Positions 27,133 through 36,288 of a DNA stretch of 64,000 nt are shown here, piece after piece. This stretch comes from Croceivirga sp009797885 (lineage in GTDB: Bacteria > Bacteroidota > Bacteroidia > Flavobacteriales > Flavobacteriaceae), in NCBI GenBank assembly GCA_045866215.1, contig AP035880.1, positions 5,146,001-5,210,000 on the forward strand, in the 5' to 3' direction. Within the stretch, counting starts at the first letter, position 1. Each line of letters begins with the position of its first letter. Under the pieces are notes generated by a model, which saw only the letters and a program-made list of their open reading frames with translations, did no database searches and was not told the DNA's origin. Position numbers and translations under genes: made by a program.

Positions 27133-27162
27133 TGCGTACGGCACGTATAATTGTAGCTTTGT
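27133..27162 (+). promoter_or_regulatory. Bacteroidota-type promoter
   Basis: TTG (27133-27135), 19 bp, TAGCTTTG (27155-27162). It would start RNA about 170 bp before the GNAT gene at 27338; the leader has no evident gene. Confidence 0.45.
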
Positions 27163-27337
27163 ACCCTACCAAAAAGATAAGAATCGGTTGGTGGTTGACT
27201 TCCCAACGGAATAGTCCTTATTAAAGGCCCCCCTACCCTTCTACAAGTTCAGCTTGGTATAAGGCAAGGATGTTTAATGGACCGACCGTTCTGTACAGCA
27301 GGAAATCCTAGCCAAGACCTTTGGCAAAACACAAAAA

Positions 27338-27805
27338 ATGGAAATTGAATTTAGAATATATACGGATAATGACAAACCTGATGTTTTGGAAATGATGGAA
27401 GCATTCAATAAAATTGATGGGTATGATTTTGACTTCGCCGTGGGAGCGAAAAACCTACTGGACTTTACTTCAAATGAAATGCTGGGTAGGTTGTATTTGA
27501 TTACCCATGGTGAAGAAAACATCGGTTATATTGTACTTTCATTTGGGTTTAGCTTTGAATACAACGGTAGGGATGCATTTATTGATGAACTTTACATAAA
27601 ACAGCCTTTCCGAAGTAAAGGAATCGGAAAACTGGCCATGGATTTTGTGGAATCGGAATCGAAAAAACTAAATATAAACGCAGTGCATTTGGAAGTTGAA
27701 CCCCACAACAGTAATGCCAATCAACTTTACAGGAGTAAGGGTTACCAACCGAATGGACGTACGCTATTGACAAAACAAATAACGGCCACTTTGGCCAATG
27801 ACTAA
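27338..27805 (+). CDS. GNAT family N-acetyltransferase
   Basis: 155 aa, normal for a single GNAT domain. The acetyl-CoA pyrophosphate loop is RSKGIGKLAMDFVE, followed by HLEVEPHNSNANQLYRSKGY, the usual final beta-alpha unit. Acceptor unknown. The DHFR-like gene begins 9 bp downstream, so they form a two-gene operon. Confidence 0.9.
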   Translation: MEIEFRIYTDNDKPDVLEMMEAFNKIDGYDFDFAVGAKNLLDFTSNEMLGRLYLITHGEENIGYIVLSFGFSFEYNGRDAFIDELYIKQPFRSKGIGKLAMDFVESESKKLNINAVHLEVEPHNSNANQLYRSKGYQPNGRTLLTKQITATLAND

Positions 27806-27814
27806 ACAAAGGAA

Positions 27815-28363
27815 ATGAAGAACAAGGTATTTATTGCCACAAGTATGGATGGGTATATTGCGGATAAAGATGGAGGCATCGAGTGGCTACATTCCATCCC
27901 AAACCCCAATAATATTGACATGGGGTATGAAGATTTTATGTCGCAAATAGATGCCCTGGTCATGGGACGCACGACTTTTGAAACCGTATGTGGATTTGAT
28001 ATGGACTGGCCGTATCAAAAGCCCGTTTTTGTTTTGAGCAACAGTTTAAAAAGCATTCCCATGGAATACAGGAACAAGGCCGAACTGATGAAAGGAACTT
28101 TAAAGGAAATTCTGGAAGAAATCCATCGGAAGAAATGCCATAACCTTTATATAGATGGCGGAAAAACGATTCAGGGTTTTTTAAAAGAGGATTTAATCGA
28201 CGAAATGACCATATCCATAATTCCCTATATTCTGGGAGGCGGTATTCCCTTGTTTGGTGAACTTTCGAACCGATTGGATTTTGAATGCGTTGACTCAAAA
28301 ATCTATCTGGACAAGATTGTTCAAAATAGGTTTGTTAGAAAAACAAATGTCAATGGTGAATAG
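27815..28363 (+). CDS. Dihydrofolate reductase/RibD-C family protein
   Basis: 182 aa. KVFIATSMDGYIADKDGGIEWL at the start, DALVMGRTTFETVCGF, PVFVLSNS, NLYIDGGKTIQGFLKEDLIDEMTISIIPYILGGGIPLF: the layout of the YwjB/YyaP-like branch of the RibD C-terminal family. These probably are NADPH-dependent reductases of unknown substrate, not true folate enzymes. Coupled to the GNAT gene upstream. Confidence 0.9.
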   Translation: MKNKVFIATSMDGYIADKDGGIEWLHSIPNPNNIDMGYEDFMSQIDALVMGRTTFETVCGFDMDWPYQKPVFVLSNSLKSIPMEYRNKAELMKGTLKEILEEIHRKKCHNLYIDGGKTIQGFLKEDLIDEMTISIIPYILGGGIPLFGELSNRLDFECVDSKIYLDKIVQNRFVRKTNVNGE

Positions 28364-28459
28364 GTAAAATACAATGATAGATAAAAAAGTCAGGGGCAAC
28401 ACTGACTATTATTTAAATACTCCATACCTGAATACAACTTCCAAATACCAAAACCATCC

Positions 28460-30313
28460 TCAAAACCGTTCCAGTTCGGCCATTACCCGTGCATCTTCGA
28501 AATAGCCGGTATGGCCCCCAGATCCAGTTTCGATATTCTTCGGATATCTCGACGTTTCGTCAACACCAGATTCATAAGGGGCAATATAAGTGCCAATATA
28601 ATCATCGCTACAATAGATGTTCAGCCAAGGATTTTTACCTAATACTTTTTTAATGGTCTCATACCTTTCATTTTGGGTAAAAATATCAGGAAAATAATGT
28701 TGGTAAACATATGTAAATGGTGAGCCCATGGTCACCAGTACCACGGAATCAAATCCTGCCAACCGTGACTGGTTTTTAGGATTGGAGACATAATCCAATC
28801 CAAAGATGGTTCCCTGGCTATGGGTGACCAGAATCAATTTTTTAGCACCCTCTCCCTGGGCTGCAAAATCCATTATTTTATCCAGCCTTTGCAAAACCTG
28901 TTCCCTGAATTCAAATCCAATCTTATCATAAGCTGTCCGCCATGGTTTAAATGCCTGGGATGGTTTTGGTTTGAAGTAGTTCACGATATCCAAAGTGAGG
29001 TCCAGTGCCAGTCTGATTCCCGGTTTGGCCAGGGCCAACAGGGGTAAAATCAGAGGAATGGTAACAATCACTCCCAAACGTAGAACATCGGTAAGCTCGT
29101 TTATGTATTCAAGGGCTTTGATGTCCACAAATCGTCCCATAAGGTTTATAAAAAAAGCGGCAATCGCTGGGACAGAAAGTGTAAACAATACCCAGAACAA
29201 AAACGGACTGAAGACCAATCGTGGAGGACTGTTGTCCGAGCTAATCTGATTTGTGTTATTACTGAACCATTGTGCCCTTAAATAAGCCAATAGTAGAGCG
29301 AAAACCACCACGATTACGAAACCGATCCATATCCAGCCCACAGTTGGGAGGCTGGTTTTGACCACCTTGTCCATATCGGCAAATTGAAGGCTCGTCGGAG
29401 TAAGTGTATTTGAACCAATGATCAGTATTGGAATAGCCGCGATAAGAAAAACCATGGTAAGGATTGTGCTTAATGCGGGAATGATGATATAAGGATGATT
29501 TTTTATGCCAAAACGTATGTGCTGCACGAAAGTGGCTCCAAATAACAGCAACATAACTACATTTGTCACTGCCCAGAATCCAACAACTGGAATTACTATT
29601 GCAGAAAAAATACTATCACTAACTGTTGTAAAGTCGTCTGGTCGGTAATGGTTCAGTATTGGAAAGGCAATTACCAAAACTAGTGCCAGAATCGCCACGC
29701 ACTTCATGGTCCAGTAACTTCTAAGTCTTTCCCCCTTTACCTTTAAGGGTAATAGAAGAATTACAAACCCAATGAATAGGCATACCAATGGGAACACCCA
29801 ATTGAGTTGATGATTCAAAAGTTCCTGAACCTGCTGGCTCTCATAATGTAACTGCATCCCACCGTGGATGGCCAATAGTATGGCCCAGACCATAAATACC
29901 AAGGCAGATCCCCCGAGTATAGGCCCTCCCACCAGCCAAAAGAAAACTTGCGCCAGGATGGCCAAAGGCTTACTTTGTTCATTTTTTTCTGTTGGTGTAA
30001 CGAGATGCCTTAAGCCTGTGACCACGTTGAAAAGCCCTTTGGCGATACCCCACCATGACTCCTTAACGGTAGACAAGTCATTCCAATAGAGTTCCTTGAA
30101 ATGGGTGGTTTGATTTGGACTTGAAGCATCAACCATAGGTACATGGAAGGTTTTGATCTTGCTGTCATCCCCACCTTCGGCGAGATAGCAGTCCTTTTGA
30201 CTTTGAACGGTAGCATGGTTTCGGGTACCCAGGCTCCGTGCCAGTGCAGTTACGGTTTCACCCGGTTTCTGGTTGCCAATACCGGGAATCACCACCCATG
30301 TTGTTTGTTTCAT
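28460..30313 (-). CDS. Multi-pass membrane protein with split lipase-like hydrolase motifs
   Basis: 617 aa from MKQTTWVVIPGIG (ATG at 30313; an in-frame TTG adds 11 residues). N-terminal VVIPGIGNQKPGETVTALA resembles the first strand and oxyanion region of alpha/beta hydrolases. Then eight or so membrane helices (about residues 120-430). Then a second soluble part with LILVTHSQGTIFGLDYVSN, the HSQG nucleophile elbow, LVTMGSPFTYVYQ, and a late His in GSGGHTGYF. Together these look like one hydrolase domain interrupted by the membrane part. Role unknown, perhaps a lipid hydrolase. Convergent with the DHFR-like gene. Confidence 0.75.
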   Translation of the reverse strand: MKQTTWVVIPGIGNQKPGETVTALARSLGTRNHATVQSQKDCYLAEGGDDSKIKTFHVPMVDASSPNQTTHFKELYWNDLSTVKESWWGIAKGLFNVVTGLRHLVTPTEKNEQSKPLAILAQVFFWLVGGPILGGSALVFMVWAILLAIHGGMQLHYESQQVQELLNHQLNWVFPLVCLFIGFVILLLPLKVKGERLRSYWTMKCVAILALVLVIAFPILNHYRPDDFTTVSDSIFSAIVIPVVGFWAVTNVVMLLLFGATFVQHIRFGIKNHPYIIIPALSTILTMVFLIAAIPILIIGSNTLTPTSLQFADMDKVVKTSLPTVGWIWIGFVIVVVFALLLAYLRAQWFSNNTNQISSDNSPPRLVFSPFLFWVLFTLSVPAIAAFFINLMGRFVDIKALEYINELTDVLRLGVIVTIPLILPLLALAKPGIRLALDLTLDIVNYFKPKPSQAFKPWRTAYDKIGFEFREQVLQRLDKIMDFAAQGEGAKKLILVTHSQGTIFGLDYVSNPKNQSRLAGFDSVVLVTMGSPFTYVYQHYFPDIFTQNERYETIKKVLGKNPWLNIYCSDDYIGTYIAPYESGVDETSRYPKNIETGSGGHTGYFEDARVMAELERF

Positions 30314-30614
30314 TGATAGATAGTGTTGTTTCCTAAAAATCAACAAATTTTTTTGAATTTCCTATATCGTATTTGGGATTTTTAATTAAGGTCCCCTGAA
30401 ACAGAATACAAAACGTTTATCATTTACAGTAACAATTCTGTAACTTCAAACTTACAAAGCCAAAGTGTGGACTTCTTGAATCACTCCCCTCTTTTTTACA
30501 TAGTTGGGATTGTTGGAGTTCAATACTAAACCATGGTCGAAATCACGGTACTACCTTTTCGGAATTAAATGAAAAAAACAGTTTAAAAATCAATTCTTGA
30601 TCAAAACATAACAA
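30314..30614. other. Intergenic region between divergent genes
   Basis: AT-rich 301-bp space between the split-hydrolase membrane protein and the esterase. It holds TAACTTCA near 30440, a partial match to the Bacteroidota -7 box for the plus-strand gene. Nothing else stands out. Confidence 0.4.
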
Positions 30615-31547
30615 ATGAAAAAATCACTAAGTATCGTATTGATGGTATCCACGCTAGTGGGACAAGCACAGGAAACGCTTCCAAAGGTTATCAGCGGTAC
30701 AATTGAGCGTATCGGGAACTTTAAGTCGGACCATGTCACCGCAAGGACCATCGATATCTGGTTGCCGGAAGGCTATTCCAAATCAAAAAAGTATGCGGTC
30801 CTATATATGCACGATGGACAAATGCTTTTTGACCCCGAAAGCACCTGGAACAAACAGGCATGGAATGTGGATGATGTCGCTTCCAGTTTATTCAAGTCCA
30901 ATAAGGTGGAGCCCTTCATTGTAGTTGGCATATGGAACGGAGGGACAACACGACATCCGGATTATTTCCCTCAAAAGCCCTTTGAATCACTGTCCAGGTT
31001 GGAAAAGGATACGGTTACGTCACAATTAAAAAGGGCTTCCATTCCGGTGTCAGGGACTTTTAGCCCCCAATCGGACAACTATTTAAAATTCCTGGTAGCG
31101 GAACTAAAACCGTACATCGATACCAACTATTCGGTCTACACGGACAGGGACAATACCTATGTTGCGGGTAGTAGTATGGGGGGATTGATTTCCATGTATG
31201 CCATCTGCGAGTATCCCAAAGTATTTGGAGGTGCGGCGTGTCTGTCCACACATTGGGTAGGATCTTTTGGCCTTGAAAATAATCCTATGCCAGATGCATT
31301 CCTGAACTATCTAAAAAGCAATCTGCCCAATCCCAAAGAACATAAAATTTACTTTGACTGTGGTGATGAAACCTTGGATAGGTTATACCCGGAAATCCAA
31401 AAGAAAGTGGATCAAGTAATGATCGAAAAAGGATACGGGCCCTTACATTGGACCACGAAGTACTTCCCCGGTGAAGACCACAGTGAAAATGCCTGGAATA
31501 GAAGGTTGGCCATTCCTTTGGAGTTTTTGTTACCAAAACAGCCATAG
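30615..31547 (+). CDS. Exported esterase D-type alpha/beta hydrolase
   Basis: 310 aa with signal peptide (MKKSLSIVLMVSTLVGQAQ). Esterase-family landmarks: RTIDIWLPEGY, AVLYMHDGQMLFDP, VGIWNGG, the nucleophile elbow AGSSMGGLI (Ser187), and the C-terminal His in GEDHSENAWNRR. Relatives include ferri-enterobactin esterase-like, feruloyl and glycan esterases. It lies 78 bp from the end of the convergent AraC gene that faces the glycan operon, so a glycan ester is a reasonable, unproven substrate. Confidence 0.9.
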   Translation: MKKSLSIVLMVSTLVGQAQETLPKVISGTIERIGNFKSDHVTARTIDIWLPEGYSKSKKYAVLYMHDGQMLFDPESTWNKQAWNVDDVASSLFKSNKVEPFIVVGIWNGGTTRHPDYFPQKPFESLSRLEKDTVTSQLKRASIPVSGTFSPQSDNYLKFLVAELKPYIDTNYSVYTDRDNTYVAGSSMGGLISMYAICEYPKVFGGAACLSTHWVGSFGLENNPMPDAFLNYLKSNLPNPKEHKIYFDCGDETLDRLYPEIQKKVDQVMIEKGYGPLHWTTKYFPGEDHSENAWNRRLAIPLEFLLPKQP

Positions 31548-31625
31548 CCGACATGCCCCAAAATAGTAGCATCCTTTGCGGTTATCATAGGTATGCGTTG
31601 TCGTTCCGTTCCATTCAACAAAAAA

Positions 31626-32471
31626 TCAATGGATATGGGTACGGACAAACTCCCGGGGACTTTGGCGCTTATATTTTTTAAAAGTGCGGTTAAAATGGCT
31701 CAAACTTTCAAATCCCGAACAAAAGGCAATTTCCTGTATGGGCATCTTACGGTGCGCCAACAAGTGACATGCATTTTCCACTCGGGTTTTATTTAAAAAA
31801 GTAATGAACGAATGTCCTGAATTCTGTTTGAACCACCTACAAAAAGACTGGGGCACCATATGGGTAAAATCCGCCATTTGTGCTACCGTTAGCTTTTGTT
31901 CCAGATGATCTAAAATGTAGTTGTTCACCTTGGCAAACTTATCCACTCTGTGTTTCTGGTTGTGATTGTACACATAGATTTCAGTGGCCAATAATGTTTT
32001 GTCCTTGTGCAAAACCAATAAATTCAAAAGTTCCAGCAAGGCCCCGAGCTGTTGTATGGCAGTTAGGTATTCGAACCTGGTAATTAAAGCCACGATGGCT
32101 TCCGTGGGGTTTTTGAATTGTATGCCACGTTTGGCCAATTCAAACAACGCATTAAAGCGCGCGCATTCTTTAAAGGAGGAAAAAATACCGGTATTGAACT
32201 GAAATACGATCGCTTTTTGTTTTTCCCCGGTATTATGCTTTACGCCGACCCAATTGTGCGGTATGTTCTTACCCACCAATACCAAATCACCATTTGAGAA
32301 AGGTGCAATGGAATTTCCAACAAACCTGGTCCCGTCACCATTGATGATATAGGTAAGTTCCACCTCCGGATGATAATGCCAAAATGGGGTAAAGAAAACC
32401 GTTTCCCTTTTGAAAAAACGGAAGGATTGTTGTGTGGTTGCAATGTCAATTTGTTCCAGTTCCGGCTTCAA
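31626..32471 (-). CDS. AraC family regulator with cupin sensor
   Basis: 281 aa. An N-terminal cupin-like sensor (FFTPFWHYHPEVELTYIINGDGTRFVGN) and a C-terminal double HTH (LTVAQMADFTHMVPQSFCRWFKQNSGHSFITFLNKTRVENACHLL, then IQEIAFCSGFESLSHFNRTFKKYKRQSP). Such proteins often sense sugars. It is divergent from the PhyH-isomerase-GH127-GH13 operon, 131 bp away, and is the likely regulator of that operon. Confidence 0.92.
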   Translation of the reverse strand: MKPELEQIDIATTQQSFRFFKRETVFFTPFWHYHPEVELTYIINGDGTRFVGNSIAPFSNGDLVLVGKNIPHNWVGVKHNTGEKQKAIVFQFNTGIFSSFKECARFNALFELAKRGIQFKNPTEAIVALITRFEYLTAIQQLGALLELLNLLVLHKDKTLLATEIYVYNHNQKHRVDKFAKVNNYILDHLEQKLTVAQMADFTHMVPQSFCRWFKQNSGHSFITFLNKTRVENACHLLAHRKMPIQEIAFCSGFESLSHFNRTFKKYKRQSPREFVRTHIH

Positions 32472-32574
32472 AATAGTGTATTATAATCCTTTTATTGATT
32501 TAAAATTATAAAAATAGGTTTAGATATGCATAGTATTGATTAAAATTGAAGAATACATTCCTCTGGGTTCCATT

Positions 32575-32582
32575 TACTTTTG
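32575..32582 (+). promoter_or_regulatory. Candidate -7 box of the glycan operon
   Basis: TACTTTTG, an exact TAnnTTTG match, 20 bp before the ATG at 32603. The -33 region lacks a clear TTTG, as is common when an activator (here perhaps the divergent AraC protein) is needed. Confidence 0.4.
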
Positions 32583-32602
32583 GACTATCAATCCGTAACA
32601 TC

Positions 32603-33409
32603 ATGGAAACCTTAAAATTATTGGACCGCCCCTATTCCCTGACTTCAGAACACATCGATTTCTACCAAAAGAACAAGTACATAAAATTGAAACAGGTGTT
32701 GGAAACCGATTTTCTAGCGCACCTAAATGAAGTAATTTCAAAAAAAGTCGATGAACTGAATCAACAGGACACTCCAATGGAAAAGCGGAGTACGTATGGA
32801 AAGGCATTTTTGCAATTGTTCAATTTATGGAAACAGCACGAGACCATAAAGGAACTGGTTTTTAGCAAACGCCTGGCAAAAATCGCAACGGACCTCATGC
32901 AAGTGGACGGTGTACGATTGTATCACGATCAGGCACTGTTCAAAGAAGGCGGCGGCGGTATTACACCCTGGCATGCAGATCAACATTATTGGCCATTGGC
33001 AACGGACAAGACTATAACGGCATGGATTCCATTGCAGGAAACACCACTGGAGATGGGACCTTTGGAATTTAGTGCCGGTAGTCATGCCATTTTGGAGGGC
33101 AGGGAACTATCCATTGGCGATACCAGTGAACGTTTTATTGAAAAACGTTTAAAAGTAACCGATTTTAAACATGTTATAGCCCCTTTTGATATTGGTGAAA
33201 TCAGTTTTCACTCTGGTTGGGTCTTTCATCGTGCCGGTGCCAATACGACCCAAAAAACACGGAAAGTGATGACCATAATCTATATGGACAAGGACATGAA
33301 ATTGAAGCAACCGGAGAATGACGGCCAAATAAACGATTGGAATACCTGGTGCCCCGGTGCGGAAATAGGCAAGATCATCAACACCCCATTAAATCCAGTC
33401 CTCTATTGA
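32603..33409 (+). CDS. Phytanoyl-CoA dioxygenase (PhyH) family protein
   Basis: 268 aa from METLKLLDRPY; an upstream TTG frame start lies before the -7 box and is rejected. The Fe(II)/2-oxoglutarate facial triad is visible as HADQHYW (His124, Asp126) and the distal His209 in SGWVFHRAGANTT. It is cytoplasmic. PhyH enzymes hydroxylate or demethylate small molecules. As first gene of a coupled operon with glycosidases, it may process an unusual or modified sugar. It abuts the next gene without any spacer. Confidence 0.9.
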   Translation: METLKLLDRPYSLTSEHIDFYQKNKYIKLKQVLETDFLAHLNEVISKKVDELNQQDTPMEKRSTYGKAFLQLFNLWKQHETIKELVFSKRLAKIATDLMQVDGVRLYHDQALFKEGGGGITPWHADQHYWPLATDKTITAWIPLQETPLEMGPLEFSAGSHAILEGRELSIGDTSERFIEKRLKVTDFKHVIAPFDIGEISFHSGWVFHRAGANTTQKTRKVMTIIYMDKDMKLKQPENDGQINDWNTWCPGAEIGKIINTPLNPVLY

Positions 33410-34237
33410 ATGGATAACATAAAGTATCTATATCCCTATTGGGGCAGTGAACATTTACCGCCCGATGCCTTCTTGGATTTTACCATTGCCAAGGGCTTTG
33501 ATGGCATAGAAATCAATATTCCCCAAAATCCTGCTTTTGAAACCTCCTTTTTCGAGTCCCTTACCGCCTTAAGACAGGAAAAACCCGAATTCATTTGTGG
33601 TTTACAACAGGTTCTTGGGTCAAAAGGGGAAATCCCGCAAGACTATCTTGACAATGTACTGAACCGTTTGGACAACTTAGTGAAGTACAGCCCATCATTT
33701 ATCAACTCCCACACCGGAAAAGACCATTATTCCTTTTCGGACAATTGTAAAATAATTGATGCCACAGAAGAATTTTCCCAAAAACACCGGATACCCGTAT
33801 ATCATGAAATCCATAGGGGAAGATTCACCTTTCACGGCAGATCTACGCTGCAATATCTGGAAGTATTCCCACAGTTAAAATTTGTTGGGGATTTTTCCCA
33901 TTGGTGCACGGTTTCGGAATCGATGTTGGAAGACCAGGAAGCTATTATTTCCAAAGTGGTTCCAAAAATATATCATATCCATGCCCGGGTTGGCCATGCC
34001 CAGTCGCCCCAGGTCAATAATCCATTTGCACCGGAATGGAAGGCACATCTGGACCAATTCGTAAAATGGTGGCAAGCCATCGTGGACCATCATTCAAGCT
34101 ATCGGGAAATGTCGATCACTCCAGAGTTTGGCCCATTTCCATACATGCCAAGTATTCCATTTACCAAGGAACCTCTGGCAAACCAAAGCGAGTTGAACAG
34201 TAAAATGAAAGATTATTTAAAAATGGCCTTAAAATGA
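33410..34237 (+). CDS. TIM-barrel sugar phosphate isomerase/epimerase
   Basis: 275 aa, no signal peptide, so cytoplasmic. AP-endonuclease-2-like barrel with GFDGIEINIP, FINSHTGKDHYS, IPVYHEIHRGRFTF, KFVGDFSHW, IYHIHARVGHAQSP and SITPEFGPFPY, which supply the His/Glu/Asp metal ligands. The start codon follows directly on the stop of the PhyH gene, and its end overlaps the GH127 start by 4 bp. It probably acts after the dioxygenase on the same sugar or polyol; the substrate is not known. Confidence 0.88.
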   Translation: MDNIKYLYPYWGSEHLPPDAFLDFTIAKGFDGIEINIPQNPAFETSFFESLTALRQEKPEFICGLQQVLGSKGEIPQDYLDNVLNRLDNLVKYSPSFINSHTGKDHYSFSDNCKIIDATEEFSQKHRIPVYHEIHRGRFTFHGRSTLQYLEVFPQLKFVGDFSHWCTVSESMLEDQEAIISKVVPKIYHIHARVGHAQSPQVNNPFAPEWKAHLDQFVKWWQAIVDHHSSYREMSITPEFGPFPYMPSIPFTKEPLANQSELNSKMKDYLKMALK

Positions 34238-36288
34238 AAAAAATACTAATTATGATTTTGATCATACTCTCTTGTTGCAAGCCTTCAAGAGAAGATTCAC
34301 AAGGGGAGAATTTTTCCAAAAATGTAAATAAAGTGGCGGAACAGCTCATTGATGACAGTGATGCCCTACCCTTCTTCACCCATAAGACCAGTCCATTAAA
34401 ATCCAGTTTTCAAGCTTTCAAAACAGGCAGTGTACTCCCTAAAGGATGGATTTTGGAGATGATGCAAAATGACCTGGAAAAAGGAATCGTCGGTGCATTG
34501 GATGAACTCTATCCCGGAATTAAAGCAGATGATCTGTATTATACCGCACGTAGGGGTGGCATGGAAGATATTCCGGAAATGGGGGATTTGGAACTCACAG
34601 GTCAGGCCTGGGAAAAATCCATCATGTGGTGGAATGCGGAAACCATAGGCAACTGGTGGGATGGTTTTGTCAGACATGCTTTTTTGACCCAAAATCCCAG
34701 GGCAATTGCGCAGTCCCATACCATTATTGCAAACCTACTGGAATCCCAGGACCAGGATGGTTATATCGGAATCTACAAACCCAATCTTCGTTACCAGCAC
34801 GAAGGCTCCAATGGGGAGCTGTGGGCACAAACTACGGCTTTCAGGACCCTATTGGCCTATTATGAATTTACAAATTCCAAGGAAGTATTACATGCGGTGG
34901 AACGCGCTATGACTCTCACAATGGAAAAATATGGTGAAAACGGTAGGAACCCATTTTATCTGAAAAACGCTTTTGGCGGTGTTACCCACGGTCTCATGTT
35001 GACCGATGTTTGTGAAACGCTTTACCGCATTACCGGCAATGAAAAATATCAGGAGTATGCCACCTATCTGTACAAGGCATTTTCCACCTATGGTATCAAC
35101 CGGTCGTTCAATGATCTGCGGTACCCCTATTTAATTGAACAAGATTCCCTCTTTCAAGGGCATGCCGTACATACCTATGAACATATTCGTGCCATGGCCA
35201 ATGCTTACTACAATACGGGTTACCCGGAATTGAAAACGGCCTATGAAAATATGCTATCAAAACTGGAGTCCTGTATTTTGCCCAGTGGTGCCGGTCATGG
35301 TGATGAGTGGATTTTAAAATTGGAAGCCGATCCCAACGAAACAGCCGCCGAGTACTGCGCCATGCTTGAGTTAAGAAATTCTTATGGCAGTCTGATGCAA
35401 AAAACGGGAAGTACGGAGTTCGCGGATGCAGCGGAGCAGTTGACCTATAATGCCATGTTGGGGGCCAGAAATCAGGATGGAACGGCCATTACCTATTCCA
35501 AACACGACAACTGCCACGCGCTCGACGGTAAACATCACCAAGGGGATGCCTCCACCAGTGAACCCAGATATAAGTATTCCCCAACACATTCGGAACCTGC
35601 CGTCTGTTGCGTGCCAAATTATGGAAGAAACCTCCCCTATTTCCTTCATCAAATGTACATGAGGGCGGAGGATGGCATCGTCGTTCTTATGTACGGACCA
35701 TCCGAGTTGACAACAGAACTGGAGGACACGACCATTTCCCTGGAACAGCTAACAGACTATCCCTGGACAAATGCAGTGACTTTTAAAATCAGGACGGCAA
35801 AGCCCGTACGATTCACATTAAAACTACGAAAACCGGAATGGAGTGCATCCATGGATTTTCCATCAAATATGGAATCCGTTACGCTTATTGGTGACTATTA
35901 TGCCATGACCAAAACATGGCAGGGCGAAGAAACATTTACCATTGAGTTCATCAATCCGATCAAACGGAAAAAAGCAAACAATGGGGATGTGTATGTACAG
36001 CAAGGTCCTTTGGTATTTGCCTACGCAATTCCGCATACGGAACAGGTCATCAAAACCTATGGCGATTCCCCTTTCAAAGATTACCATTGCCTCCCTGAAA
36101 ATGAGGCCCATAAGAATTTGGTCATCCCAACGGATGTTGATCTTAAACGTACAGAAGATAGTGGTCCGATAATGGAGGGACAGCTTTTTGATGCATCAAA
36201 ACAAAAAGAAGTGCCCGTACGACTGGTGCCAATGGGCAAAACTGTTTTAAGGCGTGTCACCTTCCCTGAAAAAAGAACGACGAAATGA
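34234..36288 (+). CDS. GH127-like (DUF1680) Cys-dependent glycosidase, lipoprotein
   Basis: 684 aa. Lipoprotein signal (ILIMILIILSC). Alpha/alpha toroid with the family start SSFQAFKTGSVLPKGWILEMM. The zinc/thiolate active site of GH127 beta-L-arabinofuranosidase (HypBA1 Glu338, Cys340, Cys417, Cys418) lines up with Glu373 and Cys375 (AAEYCAML) and Cys458-Cys459 (PAVCCVPNYGR); Cys458 would be the nucleophile. Related families GH137, GH142 and GH146 share this fold, so specificity, perhaps arabinofuranoside, is provisional. Overlaps both neighbours by 4 bp (ATGA). Confidence 0.85.
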   Translation: MKKILIMILIILSCCKPSREDSQGENFSKNVNKVAEQLIDDSDALPFFTHKTSPLKSSFQAFKTGSVLPKGWILEMMQNDLEKGIVGALDELYPGIKADDLYYTARRGGMEDIPEMGDLELTGQAWEKSIMWWNAETIGNWWDGFVRHAFLTQNPRAIAQSHTIIANLLESQDQDGYIGIYKPNLRYQHEGSNGELWAQTTAFRTLLAYYEFTNSKEVLHAVERAMTLTMEKYGENGRNPFYLKNAFGGVTHGLMLTDVCETLYRITGNEKYQEYATYLYKAFSTYGINRSFNDLRYPYLIEQDSLFQGHAVHTYEHIRAMANAYYNTGYPELKTAYENMLSKLESCILPSGAGHGDEWILKLEADPNETAAEYCAMLELRNSYGSLMQKTGSTEFADAAEQLTYNAMLGARNQDGTAITYSKHDNCHALDGKHHQGDASTSEPRYKYSPTHSEPAVCCVPNYGRNLPYFLHQMYMRAEDGIVVLMYGPSELTTELEDTTISLEQLTDYPWTNAVTFKIRTAKPVRFTLKLRKPEWSASMDFPSNMESVTLIGDYYAMTKTWQGEETFTIEFINPIKRKKANNGDVYVQQGPLVFAYAIPHTEQVIKTYGDSPFKDYHCLPENEAHKNLVIPTDVDLKRTEDSGPIMEGQLFDASKQKEVPVRLVPMGKTVLRRVTFPEKRTTK

